Shown piece after piece: positions 6,987 to 14,281 of a DNA stretch of 33,969 nt. Positions within the stretch are counted from its first letter, which is position 1; every line of letters starts with the position of its first letter. Source of the stretch: Deltaproteobacteria bacterium (GTDB lineage Bacteria > Myxococcota_A > UBA796 > UBA9615); contig PBPL01000059.1 in the NCBI GenBank assembly GCA_002724675.1, positions 1-33,969 of the forward strand, in the 5' to 3' direction. The notes under the pieces are model-generated. The model was not told the origin of the DNA and did no database searches. It saw nothing but the letters and a program-made list of their open reading frames with translations. The position numbers were made by a program, and so were the translations under genes.

Positions 6987-9227
6987 GTGACGTCCGAGCC
7001 GGTTTCTGCCGACCTTCCCTTGTTCGCCCCGACCACCGGTCCCCCGGACTCGGACTCGATCGAGGGCGTTCTGGCGCACGTTGTGTTCCGCAACCCAGAG
7101 ACCCACTTCGTGATCGCGCGCCTCGAGCTGGACGAGGCCCGGGGCAACGTGACCATCAAAGGTCTCCTGCCAGGTGTCGGTTCCGGAGAGCGGGTGCGAG
7201 TTCAGGGTCGATGGGTGGACGATCCTCGCTACGGTCGCCAGTTTGATATGGAGAGCTTTCTTCCTCTGGTCCCCGACACGGAAGAGGGGCTGGAACGTTT
7301 CCTTCGTGGGGGGCGAGTGGAGGGAATTGGCCCCGTCTACGCCAAGCGCCTCGTCGCTTTTTTTGGCAAGGGAACGCTCGAGGTTCTCGACAACAGCCCT
7401 GAGCGGTTGCGAGAGGTGCCGGGCATCGGACCTTCGCGGGCTGCACGGATTGCCAAGAGCTGGAGTCAGCAGCGGGGAGAACGCGACGCGATCATTTTCT
7501 TGTCGGGTCTGGGATTGGCGGCAGGTCTCGCCACCCGGGTCTTTCGTCGATACCGAGAGCACACGGTCCGTCGGGTCCGGGAGAACCCCTACCGAATGGC
7601 GACGGATATTACTGGCATTGGCTTTCTCACTGCCGACGCGGTGGCTGCCAGGCTCGGTATTGAGAAGAGCAGCCCCCATCGGCTGAGGGCGGGACTGCTG
7701 CATAGCCTGAGCACCGCGACGTCTCATGGCCACTGCTTCCTTCCAGCCAGCCGGCTGATGGAGCACGCAGCCGCTCTGCTCCGCCTGGAGGAGCTGCCCG
7801 AAGGGCCTCCCGATCTGCAGGGGCCCTTGGATGACCTGGTCTCTGAGCGCACCCTCGTTCGTGAGCGGGTGGGCTCCGAGGAGCGCCTCTGGTTGGCCGA
7901 GCTTCATGCGGATGAGGTGGATGCGTCGGAGCGGCTCCACCGACTCGCTTCGGTGCCCATGAGCGGTCCAGCAATCGATGTCCCTCGGGCCATTGATTGG
8001 GCCCAGGGTCGTTCTGCAATCCAGTTTAGTGAAGAGCAGCGGCGCGCTCTTCAATCGGCTCTGTCCCACAAGGTCGTGGTGGTCACCGGCGGGCCGGGCA
8101 CTGGAAAGACAACCCTTGTGCGAGCTCTTCTGCAGATCTGGGAGGGGAAGCGGCTCCGGGTTCGGTTGGCAGCGCCAACTGGGCGAGCAGCTCGCCGTAT
8201 GGAGGAGGCCACGGGTTGCAAGGCATCCACGCTCCACCGGCTCTTGGAGTTTTCGCCCCACGAAGGCGGCTTTCTGCGAAACGAAGAGCGCCCTATTCCT
8301 GCGGATGTGCTGGTGGTGGACGAGTCCTCCATGGTGGACCTAACTCTGTTCGCTCACCTGTTGAGGGGCTTGCCCCCGCAGCTGCGCCTGGTGCTCGTGG
8401 GGGATGTGGAACAGCTCCCCTCCGTAGGCCCTGGTCGTGTCCTCTCGGACCTGATTGAGAGCAAAGCTGTTCACGTGGTGCGGCTGCAGCACGTGTTTCG
8501 TCAGGACGATGCGGGGCTCATTGTTACCAATGCGCACCGGATCTTGTCGGGGCAACGCCCTCGCTCGGCCGACAACCCCGATGGCGATTACTTCTTCATT
8601 GCCCGTGATGACCCCCAGTCGGTGGTGCGCACAGTCGTTGGCCTGGTGACCGAGCGCATTGCCCGTCGCTGGAACCTCGATCCTCGCGATGACATCCAGG
8701 TCTTGGCCCCCATGCGGAAGGGTCCATGTGGCGTCGAGGCCCTCAACTATGCGCTTCGCGATGCGCTCCAGGGGCTCTCTGGGGCTTCCGCAGGCTTGGG
8801 CGAGGCTGCGCCCCCGCCCTCGGATCGTCTGTTAGAGGGCGATCGGGTGATGCAGACCCGGAACAACTACGACAAGCGCGTGTTCAACGGGGACGTGGGC
8901 CGTGTCTGCGAGACTCGTGAGGACTCGGTGCTGGTTCAGTTCCCGGAGGAGCAGGTGCTCTACGAAGGTCTCGAGCGGGACCAGCTGCAGCTGGCCTATG
9001 CGACGACGATCCACAAGTCCCAGGGGAGCGAGTACCCCGCTGTCGTGATCCCTCTGGTCACGCAGCACTATCGCATGTTGAAGCGCACCCTCTTGTATAC
9101 GGCCATCCCCCGCGGTCGGCAGGTGGTCGTCGTCGTTGGCTCGAGCCGCGCCGTGGACATTGCCGTAGGCGACTCGGATGCTGGGACGCGTTACACCTCG
9201 TTGGCGGAGAGGTTGGCGCTGATATAG
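6987..9227 (+). CDS. recD2: RecD2-like superfamily 1B DNA helicase
   Basis: 746 residues from GTG 6987. Family knowledge: 5'-3' DNA helicase of the RecBC-independent RecD2 type, acting in repair and replication. Order of parts: N-terminal OB-like domain; two helix-hairpin-helix segments (E-G-I-G-P-V-Y-A and V-P-G-I-G-P-S-R); a winged-helix-like linker; then the motor with Walker A G-G-P-G-T-G-K-T (368-375), Walker B D-E-S-S-M-V-D (445-451), V-G-D-V-E-Q-L-P, and I-H-K-S-Q-G-S-E (675-682). Motif VI reads Y-T-A-I-P-R-G-R where Y-T-A-x-T-R-A/G is usual. The longer ATG start at 6963 is disfavoured because a strong -10 box lies inside it. No recB or recC is nearby. The 3' end overlaps the convergent PilZ gene by 37 nt. 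Confidence 0.93.
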   Translation: MTSEPVSADLPLFAPTTGPPDSDSIEGVLAHVVFRNPETHFVIARLELDEARGNVTIKGLLPGVGSGERVRVQGRWVDDPRYGRQFDMESFLPLVPDTEEGLERFLRGGRVEGIGPVYAKRLVAFFGKGTLEVLDNSPERLREVPGIGPSRAARIAKSWSQQRGERDAIIFLSGLGLAAGLATRVFRRYREHTVRRVRENPYRMATDITGIGFLTADAVAARLGIEKSSPHRLRAGLLHSLSTATSHGHCFLPASRLMEHAAALLRLEELPEGPPDLQGPLDDLVSERTLVRERVGSEERLWLAELHADEVDASERLHRLASVPMSGPAIDVPRAIDWAQGRSAIQFSEEQRRALQSALSHKVVVVTGGPGTGKTTLVRALLQIWEGKRLRVRLAAPTGRAARRMEEATGCKASTLHRLLEFSPHEGGFLRNEERPIPADVLVVDESSMVDLTLFAHLLRGLPPQLRLVLVGDVEQLPSVGPGRVLSDLIESKAVHVVRLQHVFRQDDAGLIVTNAHRILSGQRPRSADNPDGDYFFIARDDPQSVVRTVVGLVTERIARRWNLDPRDDIQVLAPMRKGPCGVEALNYALRDALQGLSGASAGLGEAAPPPSDRLLEGDRVMQTRNNYDKRVFNGDVGRVCETREDSVLVQFPEEQVLYEGLERDQLQLAYATTIHKSQGSEYPAVVIPLVTQHYRMLKRTLLYTAIPRGRQVVVVVGSSRAVDIAVGDSDAGTRYTSLAERLALI

Positions 9228-9622
9228 CTGCGGATGCGAGCTTGGTCGGTCGGAGAGATCTGCTCGAAGATGAAACCGTTGCCCATGATGTTCTCGAACG
9301 CATCCTGGTGGTCGAGACACGAGATAGCTCGCCCAGTGACCCGAACGGGATCAGATATGCCGGGAAGATTGAACTCAATCTTCACGAGTGCCTGAACTGG
9401 GTAAGGGGTGGCGTTCTCGATGAAGATACCCACCTCGGAGAGGTTGTTGCAGTTGTGAAAGTCCAAGGTCTCTTCACAACGGCCCTCGGTCCACAGTCGA
9501 AGTGGCATTCGAAACGTCTTGCGTCGCTGCTGATCCCTCTGGTCGAGGTCCAGGTCGTCCGATGTGGGGCCCTCAAAGCCTCGATTCTGGCGCCGGTCAT
9601 AGGGGTTGTGTTGGGTCGTCAT
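9191..9622 (-). CDS. Small PilZ-domain protein (c-di-GMP receptor)
   Basis: 143 residues, cytoplasmic. PilZ domains bind cyclic di-GMP through an R-x-x-x-R motif and a (D/N)-x-S-x-x-G motif. Both are present: R34-K-T-F-R38 and N60-L-S-E-V-G65, followed by the typical beta-barrel strands (G-I-F-I-E-N, V-K-I-E-F-N-L-P, G-N-G-F-I-F-E). An approximately 30-residue Asp/Gln/Arg-rich N-terminal extension precedes the domain. ATG 9622 has a strong GGAGGAG ribosome site. Its 3' end overlaps recD2 tail-to-tail by 37 nt. A good promoter lies at 9693-9721 and the predicted mRNA begins with a hairpin. The output partner is unknown. Confidence 0.9.
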   Translation of the reverse strand: MTTQHNPYDRRQNRGFEGPTSDDLDLDQRDQQRRKTFRMPLRLWTEGRCEETLDFHNCNNLSEVGIFIENATPYPVQALVKIEFNLPGISDPVRVTGRAISCLDHQDAFENIMGNGFIFEQISPTDQARIRSYISANLSANEV

Positions 9623-9668
9623 GGGCTCCTCCGAGGTCGCTCTGCTGTGTCACTGCGCTCGCTTCAGG

Positions 9669-9690
9669 AGGGGGCACAAGCCCCCTTTGT
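9669..9690 (+). terminator. Rho-independent terminator (+) that is also the 5' hairpin of the PilZ mRNA (-)
   Basis: AGGGGGC (9669-9675), loop ACAA, GCCCCCT (9680-9686), then TTGTT: a compact GC stem with a short U tract on the plus strand. The only plus-strand gene upstream is recD2, 440 nt earlier, so its transcript would run antisense through the whole PilZ gene before stopping here. On the minus strand the PilZ promoter predicts a start at 9686, the first base of the same stem. Confidence 0.7.
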
Positions 9691-9692
9691 TC

Positions 9693-9721
9693 ATCCTAGA
9701 AAGGCGGATCCCAGGGGTCAA
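9693..9721 (-). promoter_or_regulatory. Sigma-70-type promoter of the PilZ gene
   Basis: On the minus strand: TTGACC (9721-9716), a 17-bp spacer, then TAGGAT (9698-9693). Both boxes are close to consensus. The predicted start is A at 9686, giving a 64-nt leader before ATG 9622. Confidence 0.65.
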
Positions 9722-9839
9722 GGTAGTTCGCGCCAACATTGGCGTCGAGGCCGCCGGTGGGCAACATCATCTCAATGATCTGAGTGTACTTGTCGCGAAA
9801 GGAACACTTGCGCACAACATTCGCTGGGTATGTTCGGGT

Positions 9840-10574
9840 GTGCTTGTTTCCCCATCACAGCGGGTGGATCACCCCATTCTCGGCGGATCTCAGCGAGGCC
9901 AGGGCGCTGCTGAGTACGTGATCGCTCTCGTGGGCCTCGCCATCGTATCCCTCGCAGTGATCGTGAACTACGGGGGGCAGATTCAGGGTCTGTTCGGTGT
10001 GGCCAGCGACGAAGTCGGCTCCCTGGGCTCGGGCAACCACGGTTCCGACGGGTCTGGCAATGCGGGCCCCGAGAGTGAGGCTGGTGATGGCTCTGAGTCG
10101 GGTTTCGGAGGGTCTGGCGGCGTTGGGGACGAGCCGGCTGGAGATGGATTTGGGGGCACTGGAGCGGGGTCTTCACGCAACGCGAAGGCCACTGCGCGAG
10201 CTTCTTCGGCAGCAAGCTCGCGTTCGGATCGGCGGGGAGATGGCATCGTCCGTCCCTCGAGAACCCCACGGCGTGGTCAGTACACGGTGGGTGAGGGGGC
10301 CGACCGGGTCACAGTGGTCGCTCCGACGCGAGGTCGTACCGAGAGCGGCCGAGCGGGTCGAGTCACTCGCCAGGCTGCTTCCCGACAGGCGGAGGAGGTC
10401 CGCTGGGAGCGGAAGAGGCGCGAGGTCATGGAGGACTCTTCGGCCAACAAGCCTCTATCGGGTGGCGGGAGAGTCATTAGCTTTCTGGGCATCGTCATGG
10501 TCGCGCTCCTGGGACTGGGACTTGCCGTCCTTGTTCGCTTTGGACTGAGCGGAGCGTCGAACCGAAAGGGCTGA
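9840..10574 (+). CDS. Flp-prepilin-like protein with Gly/Ser-rich stalk and second membrane helix
   Basis: 244 residues from GTG 9840 (GTG 9864 is an alternative; no ribosome site decides). Residues 20-45 read R-G-Q-G-A-A-E-Y followed by a hydrophobic helix. Cleavage after Gly20 would put Glu at +5 and Tyr at +6, the Flp/type IVb prepilin pattern recognised by prepilin peptidase. Flp pilins are normally 50-60 residues; here a Gly/Ser/Asp-rich low-complexity stretch, a basic Arg-rich stretch and a second hydrophobic helix near the C-terminus follow. No tad, cpa or prepilin-peptidase genes are in the window. The Gly/Ser part is low complexity and the reading is uncertain there, but the frame is open and both ends make sense. 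A surface fibre or inner-membrane role is inference. Confidence 0.65.
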   Translation: MLVSPSQRVDHPILGGSQRGQGAAEYVIALVGLAIVSLAVIVNYGGQIQGLFGVASDEVGSLGSGNHGSDGSGNAGPESEAGDGSESGFGGSGGVGDEPAGDGFGGTGAGSSRNAKATARASSAASSRSDRRGDGIVRPSRTPRRGQYTVGEGADRVTVVAPTRGRTESGRAGRVTRQAASRQAEEVRWERKRREVMEDSSANKPLSGGGRVISFLGIVMVALLGLGLAVLVRFGLSGASNRKG

Positions 10575-10633
10575 GATCGGCTGGCTTACGAGCTCCCCGT
10601 TGGCTACTCCCAAGACGACGGCTTGTTCTTCGC

Positions 10634-10642
10634 TGCTACAGT
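10634..10642 (+). promoter_or_regulatory. Extended -10 promoter of a leaderless radical SAM gene
   Basis: TGC-TACAGT; counting the last T as -7 puts +1 exactly on the G of the GTG at 10649. No Shine-Dalgarno exists upstream of that GTG, so the mRNA is predicted to be leaderless. Confidence 0.6.
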
Positions 10643-10648
10643 GCATGT

Positions 10649-12061
10649 GTGCGCGTCCTCCTGAGTACTCCGCCGGCTCGATACTGGCAGACAACCAACT
10701 TCATGTTGGTCAACTTCCCGCCGCTGTCTCTGGCTGTGGCGGCTGTCGCCATAAGTCCCCCTCACCAGGTGCGCATTGTCGAGAACGCGAAGCATCGCCT
10801 CCGCTCCCACGACCTCTTTCGAGAAGTCCGCGACTTTGGGGCCGACGTTGTCGCCTTCGCGAACAACTTTTACCCCGACTCCGTGGTGATCCAGCAGACC
10901 TGCCAACAGCTCAAGGAGGCCTTCCCGGGGCTCCAGACTGTCGTGGGGGGCCAGGCACCCTCCTTCCTGCCCGAGGAGTACATCGAGCGAGGTGTGGACT
11001 TCGTCGTCTTGTATGAGGCGGAGCACACCTTTCGTGAACTGATCGACTTCATCGCCGGAGTGGGAGAACGCGATGTGTCGGAGATTGAGGGGATCGCGTG
11101 GCGGGACTCTGATGGTCAGGCTGTGGTCAACCCTAGGCGGACGCTGATCCAGGACTTCGATGACCTGAAGATGCCGCGCCGGGACCTACTGCCCCACTAT
11201 CCCTCGTTCACCCACCGGGGTTATCCATCGACGGCCATCGAGACGGTCCGGGGATGTCCTTATCACTGCAAGTTCTGCACACGGCCCACCTTCTGGGGCA
11301 AACACCGTGAGTACAGCAATGAGCGCATTCTCGAAGAGATCGCGGTGATCAAGCGCCAGGGCTTCAAGGAGCTCATGTTCACCGACGACATGATGGCGAC
11401 CAATGCTCCAAAGATGTACGCGCTTTGCGAGGAAATGATCCGGCGCAACCTGCAGATCAATTTTGGCGGCGCCTTGCGGGCGGATACGGCTGCCAAGAAG
11501 CCGGAGCTCATCAAGATCATGCGCCGCGCCGGGCTGTTCTTCGTGAACGTTGGCTTCGAGTCCTACAGCAAGAAGGCGCTGAAGGGCATGAACAAGGCCT
11601 CGACGATCGACCTCAATCGCCAGGCGAGCGAGACGCTACGGAAGCACGGAGTCCTGATCTTGGGCTCCCATGTCTATGGCGCTCCCGGTCAGTCGGATCA
11701 GGACCTGGCGCTGATCACCCGCGACGGTATGGAACACTGCGACTTCTTCCGCATGAACATGTACACGCCTCAGGTGGGCTCTGCGCTCTTCTACGAGATG
11801 ACCCGGGAAGGTCGGATGCCGAGCCGCAACCCCGAGATGTTCAACCAGTTCGAGTACCTGTTTGATGACGGTCGCGATCCCGAAGACATGAAGTGGGGCT
11901 TCGTGAAGCGTCAACTCCAGTACTACCTGCACCCCAGCATCTTGAAGCACGCGCTACGCGGGAAGACTCCCAAGGAGCAGATCATTCGACGCGCCTACCT
12001 ATCGGCAGCCATGTTTACGGGCTACCGCTCCCTCCGGAAGATCGGTATCGAGATCATGTAG
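10649..12061 (+). CDS. Radical SAM protein with N-terminal cobalamin-binding-type domain
   Basis: 470 residues from GTG 10649 (M-R-V-L-L-S-T-P-P-A). Family knowledge: these enzymes cleave S-adenosylmethionine at a [4Fe-4S] cluster, and many with an N-terminal Rossmann domain bind cobalamin and perform methylations or ring formations. Residues 1-150 form the B12-binding-type fold (F-P-G-L-Q-T-V-V-G-G-Q-A-P marks its end); the DxHxxG histidine is not evident, as is common in this class. The cluster motif is C203-x-x-x-C207-x-x-C210 within R-G-C-P-Y-H-C-K-F-C. The SAM barrel continues with F-T-D-D and V-G-F-E-S. The C-terminal 120 residues are helical and related in style to the other three copies here. 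Substrate unknown; predicted to be translated from a leaderless mRNA. Confidence 0.9.
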   Translation: MRVLLSTPPARYWQTTNFMLVNFPPLSLAVAAVAISPPHQVRIVENAKHRLRSHDLFREVRDFGADVVAFANNFYPDSVVIQQTCQQLKEAFPGLQTVVGGQAPSFLPEEYIERGVDFVVLYEAEHTFRELIDFIAGVGERDVSEIEGIAWRDSDGQAVVNPRRTLIQDFDDLKMPRRDLLPHYPSFTHRGYPSTAIETVRGCPYHCKFCTRPTFWGKHREYSNERILEEIAVIKRQGFKELMFTDDMMATNAPKMYALCEEMIRRNLQINFGGALRADTAAKKPELIKIMRRAGLFFVNVGFESYSKKALKGMNKASTIDLNRQASETLRKHGVLILGSHVYGAPGQSDQDLALITRDGMEHCDFFRMNMYTPQVGSALFYEMTREGRMPSRNPEMFNQFEYLFDDGRDPEDMKWGFVKRQLQYYLHPSILKHALRGKTPKEQIIRRAYLSAAMFTGYRSLRKIGIEIM

Positions 12062-12132
12062 CGAGGGGGGGCTGAGCCCACGGTATTCGAGCGCAGGTTG
12101 TCCTAAGGGCTTGGCGAGAGGCCCAGAACCAA

Positions 12133-12163
12133 GAAGGGGTGACCGCACAGCGGCCACCCCTTC
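12133..12163 (-). terminator. Strong hairpin between convergent radical SAM and hup genes
   Basis: GAAGGGGTG (12133-12141) pairs with CACCCCTTC (12155-12163), and inside it CCGC pairs with GCGG around an ACA loop. The hairpin lies 40 nt beyond the hup stop; on the minus strand it is followed by TTGGTTCT, a weak U-rich run. It can form on both strands and may also stop the plus-strand gene ending at 12061. Confidence 0.65.
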
Positions 12164-12202
12164 CCAAAGTCGATGCGAGGGACATGCCCTCGCTGATCGA
12201 AC

Positions 12203-12475
12203 TTACAGCAGTTCCTTCAGGGCCTTGCCAGCCTTGAAACCAACCGTCTTGGACGCGGCGATGTTGATCGTCTCGCCCGTGCGCGGGTTGCGACCAGTGC
12301 GTGCGGCGCGGCTCTTCTGCGTGAAGGTACCGAAGCCAACGATCTGGACCTTGCCCGAGTTGGACACGCCATTGCTGATCGCCGTGAGGACGTCCTCAAG
12401 GGCGGCCTGGGCGTTGGCGCGGGAGGTGTAGTTGCCAGTGGCATGGATGGTGTTGATCAATTCAGCCTTGTTCAT
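12203..12475 (-). CDS. hup: DNA-binding protein HU
   Basis: 90 residues, the standard size. HU is a small dimeric nucleoid protein that bends DNA with little sequence preference. The start M-N-K-A-E-L-I, the G-F-G-T-F core, the DNA-binding arm with R-x-G-R-N-P-R-T-G-E, and the C-terminal helix F-K-A-G-K-A-L-K-E-L are all canonical. ATG 12475 has the ribosome site AAAGGAAG about 6 nt upstream. It sits alone on the minus strand, followed by a strong hairpin. Its promoter is unclear: TAGGGT on the minus strand at 12547-12542 would give a 60-nt leader but has no good -35. Confidence 0.97.
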   Translation of the reverse strand: MNKAELINTIHATGNYTSRANAQAALEDVLTAISNGVSNSGKVQIVGFGTFTQKSRAARTGRNPRTGETINIAASKTVGFKAGKALKELL

Positions 12476-12837
12476 CTTCTGCTTCCTTTCAGGATTTCGC
12501 GTGGAAAGCCCCCATGGCCCCCCTTCGATGAAGTGGCCCGCACCCTACCGGAGCGCGACAGCAAGTGCAGCCGCTGATTTGCGCCAAACGCAATAAATTG
12601 GCGGCCTCCAGGGGTTTTCCTCCCTCGGGCGCAGTGGCCACGAAAAGAAAAGTCCTCTGGGATCGAACACTTGCAAAGAGGGCCTCAGCGTTTGCCCCAT
12701 CATGAGCAGCCCCAGCGGCCTTTTGAAAAACTTTGGTCAAGGGGCTGTAACCGCGATGTTTGCGGGGTTTCAGGCAGCCGAATAGGCCTAGTGCTGGTAC
12801 ACTTCGGCCCTCATTGGTTGGGGCGTGGGAGTCATCG
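12476..12837. other. 362-bp divergent intergenic region between hup and a radical SAM gene
   Basis: No protein-coding frame here looks real. It holds the presumed hup promoter and 5' leader, a small inverted repeat (TTGCG at 12579-12583 and CGCAA at 12589-12593), two A/T-rich patches (around 12645-12653 and 12721-12734), a possible stem (CAGCCCC 12707-12713 with GGGGCTG 12741-12747), and the promoter at 12793-12803 for the gene at 12838. No riboswitch consensus was recognised. Confidence 0.5.
12793..12803 (+). promoter_or_regulatory. Extended -10 promoter of the second plus-strand radical SAM gene
   Basis: TGG-TACACT (-10 at 12798-12803) within GCTGGTACACTTCGGCCC, which differs by one base in 18 from the recD2 promoter. 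The predicted start near 12810 gives a 28-nt leader carrying the GGGAG ribosome site of the TTG start at 12838. Confidence 0.6.
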
Positions 12838-14268
12838 TTGCGCATCCTGTACATACAGAAGGACCCCTTTGTGAACGCGGGAGTCACCGCGCTCGCTGCT
12901 TACTGCCAGGAACAGGGCCACGAGAGCTATCTCTTGATCGAGAATGCGGAGCGGGACCTGAAGGCTGCCATCCGTCGTATCGACCCCGACGTCGTTGGCT
13001 TCTCGGTGACCACTGGGCTGCATCTCTGGGCCCTTGCCGTGGCCTCTCGGGTCAAGATGTGGTTCCCCAACGTCAAGACCATCTTCGGGGGCATGCACGC
13101 GACCTTCTATCCCGAGATGGCGAAGGGCGCTGCTGTGGACGTGGTCTGCCGAGGCGACGGTGAAGACGCCCTCGTTGAGTTCCTGGATGCCTTAGAAAAA
13201 GGCGAGGACATTCGACAGATCAAGAACCTCTGGGTTCGTGAGCCCGACGGCACCATCCATCGCAATCCCATGCGGCCCCTGGAGCAGAACCTAGACCGCT
13301 TCCCGTTTCCCGATCGGTCGCTCTACGACAACTACCCCTTTGTGCGGGACCAGAAAACCGAGGGGTTCGTTACCGGCAGAGGTTGCCCCGACAACTGCTC
13401 ATTCTGCTTCCACGTCGGGCTCAAGAAGGTGATGAAGGGGCTGGGCACCTACAGTCGGCGCAAGTCCGTGGAGTACGTGATCTCGGAGATCGAGAATTTC
13501 GTGGCCCGCTACCCCCTGCGGCGCATCGTATTTCGCGACGACACCTTCGTGGTGGACTACGAGGGCTACGTGAAGCCCCTCATGGTCGAGTATCGCAAGC
13601 GCATTGGCCTCCCTTTCTCGTGCCTGGTTCGGGCCGACTACATGAGCGAAGAGAGCATCGCCGATCTGGCTGCTTCGGGCTGCTTCGCTGTGAAGATGGG
13701 AGTCGAGAGCGGCAACGAGTACATGCGCAACAAGATCATGCACAAGCACCTCTCCAACGCTGAGATCGTGGAGATGATGCGACTGTTCCGTAAGTACGGG
13801 ATCATGGTGCAGACCTCGAATATCTTGGGTTCTCCGGGCGAGACACTGGACTCGGCTTGGGAGACGCTCGAGTTCAACGCGAAGCTCAAGCCCGAGCACG
13901 CCTGGTGCTCCCTGATCCAGCCCTACCCGGGCACGACAATGCAGGACCTGGTGATGAAGGAGGGCATGCTCCCTCCGGGCTTCGACCCGGACGAGTTCGA
14001 GCAGAGCTACTTCATGTCTACGCCGGTGGACGTGGAGAACAAACGCGAGATCAGTAACCTGCAGAAGCTATTCCCGCTTGCGGTGAGGTGGCCGGTGCTG
14101 ATCCCCGTGGTTCGAGAGGCGATCAAGCTGCCCCCCAATCGCGCCTTCAACGCCTTGTTCAAGGCCCACTATGCGTACAGCATCTTTCGCATCAACGACA
14201 TGGAAGTCACAGACTTCCTTCGGATCGGTCTGTACACGCGCAACTACTTCAGCCAAACGACTTTCTGA
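12838..14268 (+). CDS. Radical SAM protein with N-terminal cobalamin-binding-type domain (second copy)
   Basis: 476 residues from TTG 12838, chosen because GGGAG lies 6 nt upstream and the protein then begins L-R-I-L-Y-I-Q, the usual first strand of the B12-type Rossmann domain; a frame extension to 12760 runs over the promoter. The N-terminal domain ends in K-T-I-F-G-G-M-H-A-T. The cluster motif is C183-x-x-x-C187-x-x-C190 (G-R-G-C-P-D-N-C-S-F-C), followed by F-R-D-D-T-F and K-M-G-V-E-S-G. The sequence resembles the BchE/COG1032-like class in style. The C-terminal 100 residues are basic and helical. The stop codon is part of a perfect palindrome shared with the convergent gene. Substrate unknown. 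Confidence 0.9.
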   Translation: MRILYIQKDPFVNAGVTALAAYCQEQGHESYLLIENAERDLKAAIRRIDPDVVGFSVTTGLHLWALAVASRVKMWFPNVKTIFGGMHATFYPEMAKGAAVDVVCRGDGEDALVEFLDALEKGEDIRQIKNLWVREPDGTIHRNPMRPLEQNLDRFPFPDRSLYDNYPFVRDQKTEGFVTGRGCPDNCSFCFHVGLKKVMKGLGTYSRRKSVEYVISEIENFVARYPLRRIVFRDDTFVVDYEGYVKPLMVEYRKRIGLPFSCLVRADYMSEESIADLAASGCFAVKMGVESGNEYMRNKIMHKHLSNAEIVEMMRLFRKYGIMVQTSNILGSPGETLDSAWETLEFNAKLKPEHAWCSLIQPYPGTTMQDLVMKEGMLPPGFDPDEFEQSYFMSTPVDVENKREISNLQKLFPLAVRWPVLIPVVREAIKLPPNRAFNALFKAHYAYSIFRINDMEVTDFLRIGLYTRNYFSQTTF

Positions 14269-14281
14269 CGAGCATCGTCAG
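14265..14281. terminator. Palindrome joining two convergent stop codons
   Basis: CTGACGA (14265-14271), loop GCA, TCGTCAG (14275-14281). The TGA of the plus gene and the TGA of the minus gene are mirror parts of the stem. Seven base pairs with no U tract on either strand, so termination is possible but unproven. Confidence 0.35.

Noticed and set aside
6954-8261. Long minus-strand open frame (435 codons)
   Set aside because: Fully antisense to the well-supported RecD2 motor; Arg/Ser/Pro-rich composition typical of shadow frames in GC-rich DNA.
9606-9839. Upstream extension of the pilin-like gene
   Set aside because: Crosses the PilZ promoter and a terminator hairpin and gives a Cys/Arg-rich leader unlike a prepilin.
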